Assembly (NCBI GenBank): GCA_964592335.1
Contig: CAZQEU010000047.1
Span: 1 to 13,405 of the forward strand
Reading direction: 5' to 3'
Source: CAZKUB01 sp964592335
GTDB taxonomy: Archaea; Thermoplasmatota; E2; DHVEG-1
DNA length: 13,405 nt
The position numbers were made by a program, and so were the translations under genes. Below the pieces are notes generated by a model that worked only from the letters and a program-made list of their open reading frames with translations, had not been told where the DNA came from and did no database searches. Every line of letters begins with the position of its first letter. Position 1 is the stretch's first letter. Below are positions 7,659 to 13,405 of the stretch, piece after piece.

Positions 7659-8978
7659 ATGAAAATATTACTAGTGTTTCCTAGGATGTTGCATGGCGCA
7701 ACAAACTATAAAGACAAAGGTAATTGGACATCTATTATTCTTGGGTATCCAATAATTACTCTACCTTATATCGCAGCAATTACACCAAAACAATATGATG
7801 TTAGTATAGTAAATGAAAACTATGATGAAATCAATTTTGATGAAGACGTAGATATAGTTGGTATAACATGTTATACAATGACAGCACCTCGTGCTTATGA
7901 AATAGCAGATAAATTTAGAAAGAATGGAAAAAAAGTAGTACTTGGTGGTTATCATCCAACAGCTTTACCAGAAGAAGCGATACAACATGCAGATAGTGTT
8001 ATACTAAGTGAAGCTGAAATAACTTGGCCTAAACTTTTAAAAGATGCAGAGAAAAATAAATTAAAAAAGTTTTATGGACCCAACCCTAATTTTGATATGG
8101 TCGATATACCACATATAAGAAGAGATTTGATAAGGCATAATCCTTTCCTTGGTGCAGTTCAAACAACAAGAGGCTGCCACAACCGCTGTGAGTTTTGTGC
8201 TATTTCAAGTTTTTGTAAACATGGCATAAAACAAAGACCAATAAAAAATGTTGTTGACGAAATTAAACAAATGCCAAATAGATTATTTATATTTCATGAT
8301 CCGCACATTACTGCCGTACCAAAATACGCGCGCAGTCTTTTCAAGGAAATGATAAAACAAAAAATTAAGAAAAGATGGGTTGCAAACGGCACATCAAATA
8401 TTCTTAATAAAATTGACGATGAATTTTTAGAGCTGGCAAGAAAAGCTGGCTGTGTTGAATGGTTTATTGGTATCGAATCTTTTAGTCAAGAAGCACTTAA
8501 TAATATTAAAAAAACAGTAAATAAAGTTGAAGATTTCAAAAAATTGATAAAAAGAATATATGAACACGGAATGACTGTACAAGCAGGAGTCATATTTGGT
8601 TTTGATGAGGATACAAATGAAACATTTGACTCAACAATTGAAAAAATCAATGAGTTTGAGATTGATGTTTTAGAAGTTAACATACTAACCCCCTTTCCAG
8701 GTACTCCTCTTTTTGAAAGATTAGATCGTGAAGGTAGAATATTTACAAAAGATTGGTCCAAATATAATCAAGTTGAAGTTGTATTTCATCCAAAAAACAT
8801 GACTGCTGAAGAGTTGTATAATGGAGCCAGAAAAGTTGCAAAGGAATTTTACTCGTATCCTAAAATAATTAAGCGGAGCTTAAAAATATTAAAGACTGCA
8901 GGACCAATTGGTGGTTTAATGCCTACAGTTACTAATTTAAATTTTACAAAATACTACAAGAGGGATTTTAAATTTTGA
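7659..8978 (+). CDS. B12-binding-domain radical SAM protein (second of tandem pair)
   Basis: This 439-residue protein is a clear paralogue of the gene before it. It has the same start (MKILL), a B12-type Rossmann domain (VDIVGITCYT, VVLGGYHPTALP, ADSVILSEAEITWPKLLKD), a radical SAM cluster motif CHNRCEFC (Cys173, Cys177, Cys180), an ESFSQEALNNI segment, and a C-terminal ILTPFPGTPLFERLDREGRI region. The DxHxxG position reads NENYDE, again without His. Both copies keep every cluster Cys, so both are likely active, perhaps on two carbons of one product or in successive steps. A weak GTGTGA ribosome site precedes the ATG. The gene ends facing the minus-strand methyltransferase-like gene with only 29 bases between. 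Its family includes cobalamin-dependent methylases of lipids and pigments; the real reaction is not deducible. Confidence 0.85.
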   Translation: MKILLVFPRMLHGATNYKDKGNWTSIILGYPIITLPYIAAITPKQYDVSIVNENYDEINFDEDVDIVGITCYTMTAPRAYEIADKFRKNGKKVVLGGYHPTALPEEAIQHADSVILSEAEITWPKLLKDAEKNKLKKFYGPNPNFDMVDIPHIRRDLIRHNPFLGAVQTTRGCHNRCEFCAISSFCKHGIKQRPIKNVVDEIKQMPNRLFIFHDPHITAVPKYARSLFKEMIKQKIKKRWVANGTSNILNKIDDEFLELARKAGCVEWFIGIESFSQEALNNIKKTVNKVEDFKKLIKRIYEHGMTVQAGVIFGFDEDTNETFDSTIEKINEFEIDVLEVNILTPFPGTPLFERLDREGRIFTKDWSKYNQVEVVFHPKNMTAEELYNGARKVAKEFYSYPKIIKRSLKILKTAGPIGGLMPTVTNLNFTKYYKRDFKF

Positions 8979-9007
8979 TTTATTTAAACTTGATTTTCTT
9001 ATCATAA
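8979..9007. terminator. Compact convergent gene end
   Basis: The 29-base gap between two converging genes is nearly pure A/T. T-runs on the plus strand, and the A/T tracts running into the minus gene's last codons, could stop transcription from both sides. No hairpin with GC pairs is visible. Confidence 0.3.
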
Positions 9008-9661
9008 TTATTTCTTTTTTAAAACAAAAGAAATTGTTTCATCAAATCTATCTGCAATAATAGATTTTTCAATATTAAACAGAGTTGATAGGAAATCTTT
9101 ACCACCAAGAGATTTTATAAAAAAAGCATTTGTTGTTCTAAAAAGTATCCTAGAATCTTTTCCCATATTTTTTGATATATATTCAAGTAATTTTTTTTGT
9201 TTTTTAATACCATATAAAACAAAAATAAAATCAAAATCTTCAATTGGATAGTTTATTCCATCAGCTTGTTCAAATTGTAAATTATCATATAAGTCTGATT
9301 TTTTAATAAGATTCAATGAATTTTTAATTGCTTTTGAATCCCGATCGATAGAGACAATTCTTTTTGAATTTGAGTATTTAAATATTAAAAGAGTAGTTGT
9401 TGGGATAGAACCACAACCAATTACCAAAACAGAATTTTTTGGTTTAATATTAACATTATTTACTTCCTTTTTTACTAGTTCTTTATATATATTAATATAG
9501 CCTAACCTTAAAAATTCAAAATTTATTGCAATTTTTTCAAATATTATATAAGCATAATCCATAATATTCTTAAAAGAACTTCTTCTAAATTTAGGTGACA
9601 ACTCATCATAAAAAAAACTACTCGCATATTCAAATAAACTATTTTTCTCTTTTTTATTCAT
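9008..9661 (-). CDS. SAM-dependent enzyme with class I methyltransferase fold, nicotianamine synthase-like
   Basis: The 217-residue protein has a helical N-terminal part (1-70) and a SAM-binding Rossmann core. VLVIGCGSIPTTTLL (78-92) is the glycine loop, SIDRDSKAI (104-112) holds the acidic Asp106 for the SAM ribose, and QADGINYP (132-139) and FDFIFVLYGI (143-152) follow. A Gly-x-Gly-x-x-Pro loop followed by Thr residues, and RILFRTTNAF (171-180) near the end, recall nicotianamine/opine-metallophore synthases, which transfer aminobutyl rather than methyl groups from SAM. It is shorter than typical nicotianamine synthases, and an ordinary C- or O-methyltransferase is an equally fair reading. 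It is the last gene of a minus-strand trio, 60 bases after UbiA, with AGGT 11 bases before the ATG. Confidence is high for the fold and low for the exact reaction. Confidence 0.65.
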   Translation of the reverse strand: MNKKEKNSLFEYASSFFYDELSPKFRRSSFKNIMDYAYIIFEKIAINFEFLRLGYINIYKELVKKEVNNVNIKPKNSVLVIGCGSIPTTTLLIFKYSNSKRIVSIDRDSKAIKNSLNLIKKSDLYDNLQFEQADGINYPIEDFDFIFVLYGIKKQKKLLEYISKNMGKDSRILFRTTNAFFIKSLGGKDFLSTLFNIEKSIIADRFDETISFVLKKK

Positions 9662-9698
9662 AAGAGATACTTACCTACAAGAGTGTAAAACAGAATAT

Positions 9699-9709
9699 TA
9701 TCTATAAAT
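9699..9709 (-). promoter_or_regulatory. Possible internal TATA box before SAM-enzyme gene
   Basis: The 60-base gap after UbiA reads AATTTATAGAT on the minus strand, about 38-48 bases before the ATG at 9661. It could allow separate expression of the last gene. The match is weak against the AT-rich background. Confidence 0.25.
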
Positions 9710-9721
9710 TTTTGCAATAAA

Positions 9722-10720
9722 TCAATAAAAATTAAAAATTAACAATTGAATTAAAATATCCAAGAAAATTAGATTATATGAAAATAGGAAATAATCAAAA
9801 CCTTTTCTACCAAAAACCATAGCATGTTTTTTGATATTTTTGTTATTTGATCTTAAAAGTTTATATGAATAAAACATGTTATAAAGCCATAACAATACAA
9901 AAAGTATTAAGAAAACAAACGAGAGTATTGTTTTTAAAAATAAAAGGATACCAAAAATGCCTGATATAAAAAACCATATAAATGAAATTTTTGCGGCAGT
10001 TTTTTTACCAAAACTTGTAGCATATGTTCTAATACCATATTTTTTATCACCCTCTAAATCTACAATTCCTTCTGCTATATCATGAGCATTATCCGCAAAA
10101 TATGTAAATATAATAAGAACCAATAATTGAAAAACAGCATTACTGCTAGTGTGTATAGTACCTAAAAAAGAAAGATTTATGGATATAGAAGAAACTTGAG
10201 GAACTGCAGTCCAAATTGCAAAAAAGCCAATAATTGCTACAAAGATCCATTGTATCGGTGTAAAAATCTCAGAATAAGCCGGAATCTTAACCTTTTTTTT
10301 AAGGTATTTATCATGAAAAGTGACAAACAAAGCATTAAAACACACTATTAATAAACAAATTAAGCTGATAAGAGTTGAAAAAATAAATACTATGGATGAA
10401 AAAATAATTGCAATTATAAAAAACTTTTTTTTACTAATAAAACCTGAGGGAATTGGTCTTTCTGGATGAGAAACTGCATCGACATCCGCATCTGTTATAT
10501 CATTCCATATCAATGCCGCAAAAAAACCAGCATACAAAGTGATTAATACAAAAATCAGTATCTTCAATATTTCTATATTGTATAAATGAATGCCATATGC
10601 AAGCATTGGGACACTAAGGTACATAAAGATATAGCTGAGTAATTCGTAGGCGGGAAGAGATCTCCAATGTGAAATAAAATGTATGGGGCGGATGATGAAG
10701 AGTTTTTTTTTCTCTATCAA
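9722..10720 (-). CDS. UbiA-family prenyltransferase (integral membrane)
   Basis: The 332-residue protein is strongly hydrophobic, with about eight or nine membrane segments, and carries both UbiA Asp motifs. Motif 1 is NDITDADVD (73-81) followed by HPERPIPSG (85-93). Motif 2 is DNAHDIAEGIVDLEGD (210-225) followed by RTYATSFG (231-238). The Asp residues bind Mg-diphosphate of an isoprenyl donor, whose chain is moved to an aromatic or glyceryl-phosphate acceptor in the membrane. Archaeal relatives include digeranylgeranylglyceryl-phosphate synthase; chlorophyll and quinone prenylases share the motifs. At 332 residues it is a little longer than the usual 280-300. It starts with TTG, preceded by AAGGTGATC six bases before, which overlaps the upstream gene's stop codon and suggests translational coupling. 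The placement among sugar, acyl and radical enzymes suggests a dedicated lipid or meroterpenoid rather than the core membrane lipid. Confidence 0.88.
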   Translation of the reverse strand: MIEKKKLFIIRPIHFISHWRSLPAYELLSYIFMYLSVPMLAYGIHLYNIEILKILIFVLITLYAGFFAALIWNDITDADVDAVSHPERPIPSGFISKKKFFIIAIIFSSIVFIFSTLISLICLLIVCFNALFVTFHDKYLKKKVKIPAYSEIFTPIQWIFVAIIGFFAIWTAVPQVSSISINLSFLGTIHTSSNAVFQLLVLIIFTYFADNAHDIAEGIVDLEGDKKYGIRTYATSFGKKTAAKISFIWFFISGIFGILLFLKTILSFVFLILFVLLWLYNMFYSYKLLRSNNKNIKKHAMVFGRKGFDYFLFSYNLIFLDILIQLLIFNFY

Positions 10721-10726
10721 ACTTTA

Positions 10727-10735
10727 GATCACCTT
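10727..10735 (-). promoter_or_regulatory. Strong Shine-Dalgarno site fixing the TTG start of UbiA
   Basis: On the minus strand AAGGTGATC matches the anti-SD end of 16S rRNA over nine bases and lies six bases before the TTG. It overlaps the TAA stop of the upstream gene (10736-10734), so terminating ribosomes could restart here. Confidence 0.75.
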
Positions 10736-12029
10736 AAATATTTTTCATTTGATTTAGTATAGTTCCATCCCAACTGATGTTTTCTTTTATTATTTTTTTT
10801 ATCAGTTTATTATATTCTGATTTCTCTATAGGTGGTAAATCAGAATCTGGAACTTTACCTGCCCATGCGGCGAATCGTCTAATGACCCACCATGTATAAG
10901 TAAGCTCATCAACTAAATTTTCACTAAAAGGTTTAATGTTCTCCCATTTATGAAAACCCTTTGCAATACAAATATCTTTATTTTCTTTATTTTCTTTAAT
11001 ATATCCATCCCACCATATCATATACTCCGGATGAGATGTACAAAGAATAATTCTTCCATTGTTATTATTTGGGTACTCCTCAATGGTGATAGAAGGTTTA
11101 TCTGAAAAATCTAAATCAATTATTTTTTTGCTTTTTTTCCATGGTTTAGCAAAATAATATATATACATTAGTATATCTTTTAGGTTAAGATTTTCTTTTT
11201 TAATAAAAGAAATTGAGTCAAAAAATGATCTGACAATACCATTAATACCACCACAATAATACCATGCAAAAATTTTTGTTTTATAATCTTTTGAAAAATC
11301 CTTTTTTGGATACTTTGCACATATTTTTAAATATCTATCTGAACTTTTTGGGACAACAAGCCCTGGACCACCCCACCATCTCATACGAAGTGTATCATAT
11401 GGAAAATCTGAGAAAATAGGATTATCCTTTGAAATTTTAAAATCAACTGGCACACCGCCAGAATGAAAAAAGAAATCATTTTTTGTTTTTCCTGGTGAAA
11501 AAGAAAAAACATAACCTATTGCACCAATTTTTTCTGGATGTTTATATTGAAAAGGATATAACAGAGGAAAAGCAAGATTTTCATAGAAATGCTTAACAGA
11601 AGAAATGTTCAATGAACTTTTATTATATAATTTTTCAAGAAAACTTTTTGGTTTACTATTTTCACCTTTGTTAAGTCCTGTAAAAAGAGCAGCACCTCCG
11701 CATATACCTATATAACTTCCGCCTTGCCTTATATATTTTCTAATGTTATTTTTCCATCTCCTAACTTTTAAAGAAAAAATAAATCCTTTTGTAACTGCTT
11801 CTCCATCACCAACACCACCACCAGGTACAAGCAATACATCATAATTTGAAACATCAAGCTTTCCCTCTATTATATCTTTATCGCAAATATATTCAGTTTT
11901 AAAAATATAAGATCTGTTTTTAACATCCCATCTATAATTATCTAAAATAACTGGGAAATAATGTTTACCAGAACCCCATCCAAGTGGCTCTTCTGCAAGT
12001 ATTGCAATTTTTATTGTTTTTTGATTCAT
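10734..12029 (-). CDS. Class I glutamine amidotransferase-like / BPL_N-like protein
   Basis: The 431-residue protein begins like biotin-protein-ligase-N-terminal or class I glutaminase-like domains: YDVLLVPGGG (63-72), then YIRQGGSYIGICGGAAL (99-115) with a nucleophile-elbow Cys110. A later segment, GRIILCTSHPEY (325-336), supplies His333 and Glu335, so a full Cys-His-Glu triad is visible. The span between Cys and His is about 223 residues, much longer than in stand-alone glutaminases. It holds a Trp/Gly-rich part (RMRWWGGPGLVVP, 215-227). A C-terminal tail from about 345 (LTYTWWVIRRFAAWAGKVP) follows. The reaction is unknown; ammonia release for amide formation, or hydrolysis of an amide or ester, is possible. 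It is the first gene of the minus-strand trio, 13 bases before UbiA, and divergent from the GNAT gene. No ribosome site is visible at its ATG. Confidence 0.7.
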   Translation of the reverse strand: MNQKTIKIAILAEEPLGWGSGKHYFPVILDNYRWDVKNRSYIFKTEYICDKDIIEGKLDVSNYDVLLVPGGGVGDGEAVTKGFIFSLKVRRWKNNIRKYIRQGGSYIGICGGAALFTGLNKGENSKPKSFLEKLYNKSSLNISSVKHFYENLAFPLLYPFQYKHPEKIGAIGYVFSFSPGKTKNDFFFHSGGVPVDFKISKDNPIFSDFPYDTLRMRWWGGPGLVVPKSSDRYLKICAKYPKKDFSKDYKTKIFAWYYCGGINGIVRSFFDSISFIKKENLNLKDILMYIYYFAKPWKKSKKIIDLDFSDKPSITIEEYPNNNNGRIILCTSHPEYMIWWDGYIKENKENKDICIAKGFHKWENIKPFSENLVDELTYTWWVIRRFAAWAGKVPDSDLPPIEKSEYNKLIKKIIKENISWDGTILNQMKNI

Positions 12030-12104
12030 TTTATTGATATATAATAAAACAAAGTTGTGTTTTTAACATTTGCTAGAAAAAAAGTGTTTAACAAACAAAT
12101 ATAC

Positions 12105-12130
12105 AATATGTTTTATAAGCAAAACATATT
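12105..12130. promoter_or_regulatory. Perfect 10-bp inverted repeat enclosing a TATA-like box, candidate operator
   Basis: AATATGTTTT (12105-12114) and AAAACATATT (12121-12130) are exact reverse complements with spacer ATAAGC. The left arm and spacer form TTTTATAAG (12111-12119), a TATA-like box about 51-59 bases before the GNAT start. A regulator bound here would block the TATA site and could also affect the divergent minus gene, whose start is 76 bases away. The rest of the 140-base gap is AT-rich with no gene. Confidence 0.6.
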
Positions 12131-12169
12131 TTCTAAATAAAAAAATATATTGTTGGAAAAGAAAAAAGT

Positions 12170-13348
12170 ATGACTAAAAAAGTAAAATATATATTCAATT
12201 TAGATAAACCTATAACAAATACTTACAAATCAAATATTAAAATAAAAAATGTTGTTACAAAAAAAGATTTCATAGAATTTTTTAGATTACCATGGAAAAT
12301 ATACAAAAATGATGAAAATTGGGTGCCACCATTATGGGATGAGATAAATGGTTTTTTCAAAATAAAAAATCCTTTTTGGAAACATGCAGAATCCTGTCTT
12401 TTCATTGCATATAAAAATAATGAGATAGTTGGTAGGATTGCTGCTGTAATAGATAATCTTTTTATAAAAAAAGAAAAAGAAAATATCGGTTATTTTGGTT
12501 TTTTTGAAGTTGATAATGATTATGAAATAGCTAAATATTTGATTGGTGAAGCTGAAAGATGGTTAAAAAACAAAAAAATGGAAAAAATGCGTGGACCAAT
12601 AGATGGCAGAATAGATGTTGGATGTGGATTGCTTTTAAACAGTTATGATCAAACTCCTTTTATTTTTTCGTCTTATAATCCAAAATATTATGTTGATTTT
12701 GTTGAAAAATATGGTATGAAAAAATGTAGAGATCTACTCAACTACTATCTAAACTGTGATTTAGAAATACCAAAAAAATTAAAAAATGCTGCAGAAAAAA
12801 TAGAAAAAAAAGGTATAAAAATACGTGGTTTTAATCGGTTTAGAGCAAAAAAAGAGCTGAAATGGTGGATACCTCTTATGATGGAAATATTTTCATCTCA
12901 CTGGGGATACATAGATGCATCTGAAGAGGAAGTAAGAAATAGATTTGGTATTAAACAGATAAGATGGATTGCTGATCCGAAATTTTTATTGGTTGCAGAA
13001 TCACCTAATGGAGATCCTATTGGATTCAAGTGGGTAACACCAGATTATAATCAGGTAATAAAAAAGTTAAATGGGAAACTAGGGGTTATAGGTTATCTAA
13101 AATTTTTTTATTACTCAAAAAAAGTTAGTAGGGCAAGATTTAATTTTGTAGGAGTTAAAAAAGAATGGCAAGGAAAAGGTATTGGATCTGCATTTAATTA
13201 CTGGACAATGCTTGAATTAAAAAAACGTAATTATTCAGGTGCAGAAATAGGCTGGATAGATGAAAAAAATGTTGCAGAACAAAAATCTACTGAGAAAACA
13301 GGTGCAAAATTATACAAAAAATATAGAGTATATGAGAAAAAGCTTTAA
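12170..13348 (+). CDS. Large two-domain GNAT-family acyltransferase
   Basis: The 392-residue protein matches a widespread but functionally obscure long GNAT family. The N-terminal half has the landmarks FFRLPWKIYKNDENWVPPL (37-55), KNPFWKHAE (66-74), IVGRIAAVID (86-95), FGFFE (109-113), MRGPIDG (140-146), and YNPKYY (169-174). The C-terminal half is a more standard GNAT fold, with VKKEWQGKGIGSAF (329-342) as the acyl-CoA pyrophosphate loop (Q/R-x-x-G-x-G/A) and a final beta strand near EIGWIDEKN. GNAT enzymes move an acyl group from acyl-CoA to an amine, and rarely to hydroxyls. The family's substrate is not known to me; an N-acyl lipid step is a guess from context. The ATG has only a weak TTGGA site before it. 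It is divergent from the glutaminase-like gene and shares its regulatory gap. Confidence 0.8.
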   Translation: MTKKVKYIFNLDKPITNTYKSNIKIKNVVTKKDFIEFFRLPWKIYKNDENWVPPLWDEINGFFKIKNPFWKHAESCLFIAYKNNEIVGRIAAVIDNLFIKKEKENIGYFGFFEVDNDYEIAKYLIGEAERWLKNKKMEKMRGPIDGRIDVGCGLLLNSYDQTPFIFSSYNPKYYVDFVEKYGMKKCRDLLNYYLNCDLEIPKKLKNAAEKIEKKGIKIRGFNRFRAKKELKWWIPLMMEIFSSHWGYIDASEEEVRNRFGIKQIRWIADPKFLLVAESPNGDPIGFKWVTPDYNQVIKKLNGKLGVIGYLKFFYYSKKVSRARFNFVGVKKEWQGKGIGSAFNYWTMLELKKRNYSGAEIGWIDEKNVAEQKSTEKTGAKLYKKYRVYEKKL

Positions 13349-13359
13349 AATAGTGAAAT

Positions 13360-13378
13360 AAGGGCTGTGCCCTTATAA
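13360..13378 (+). terminator. GC-richer hairpin after the GNAT gene
   Basis: ATAAGGGC and GCCCTTAT form a perfect 8-bp stem with loop TGT, starting 12 bases after the GNAT stop. It is followed by TCCCCTATTTACGCC and CGCTTCCTCG, cut by the window edge. The stem could terminate or stabilise the transcript. The GC-rich flank suggests it may be part of a dispersed intergenic repeat. Confidence 0.55.
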
Positions 13379-13405
13379 TCCCCTATTTACGCCTTCGCTT
13401 CCTCG

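Noticed and set aside
7761..8761. Minus-strand open frames within the second radical SAM gene
   Set aside because: The plus frame carries the intact cluster Cys motif and full-length family; the antisense frames have no recognisable content.
9008..10720. Bacteriochlorophyll-type pathway suggested by UbiA plus BchE-like enzymes
   Set aside because: No Mg-chelatase, reductase or other pigment genes are present; the combination alone is not specific.
1..13405. CRISPR arrays, tRNA or rRNA genes, transposase genes
   Set aside because: No regularly spaced repeats, cloverleaf-like GC-rich stretches, rRNA signatures or DDE/HUH transposase motifs were seen on either strand by eye.

Overview
The window is a 13.4 kb piece of a very AT-rich genome with about ten intact or partial genes on both strands. 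I think it is archaeal, probably a low-GC euryarchaeote. The reasons are TATA-like boxes rather than -35/-10 promoters, T-run gene ends, a large Asn/Ser-rich surface protein with Ig/PKD-like domains, decayed DGGY-type propeller sequence, and a nicotianamine-synthase-like SAM enzyme. Shine-Dalgarno sites (AAGGTGATC, AGGTG) are present at some genes. The archaeal assignment is an inference; a low-GC bacterium is not excluded.

Layout. (1) Positions 3-1910: the 3' part of an exported surface protein with an acidic repeat region, a permuted papain-like (YiiX/NlpC-P60-like) hydrolase domain, an Ig-like domain, a Ser/Asn linker and a PKD-like domain; its start lies before the window. (2) About 2009-2429, minus: a frameshifted remnant of a beta-propeller protein. 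It begins inside a perfect 14-bp palindrome. (3) 2472-4738, minus: an SDR oxidoreductase followed by a PaaK/CapK-type adenylate-forming ligase. (4) 4980-8978, plus: a GT1-type glycosyltransferase and two tandem, paralogous cobalamin-domain radical SAM enzymes. (5) 9008-12029, minus: a Cys-His-Glu class-I-glutaminase-like protein, a UbiA prenyltransferase whose TTG start is fixed by the best Shine-Dalgarno site in the window, and a SAM-dependent (nicotianamine synthase-like) enzyme. (6) 12170-13348, plus: a two-domain GNAT acyltransferase sharing a divergent promoter region with region 5. That region carries a perfect 10-bp inverted repeat over a TATA-like box. (7) The window ends in an unusually GC-rich hairpin.

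Interpretation. From 2472 to 13348 almost every gene encodes an enzyme that builds or decorates a small hydrophobic molecule: acid activation, ketone/alcohol redox, sugar transfer, two radical C-H alterations, prenyl transfer, SAM chemistry, acyl transfer and an amide-hydrolase-like step. There is no transporter, ribosomal or core-metabolic gene. The most interesting reading is an uncharacterised archaeal pathway for a glycosylated, possibly radical-methylated isoprenoid lipid or secondary metabolite. The families are well supported by visible motifs; the joint pathway is inference from gene content, tandem order and divergent promoters. No gene-free stretch exceeds 300 bases.
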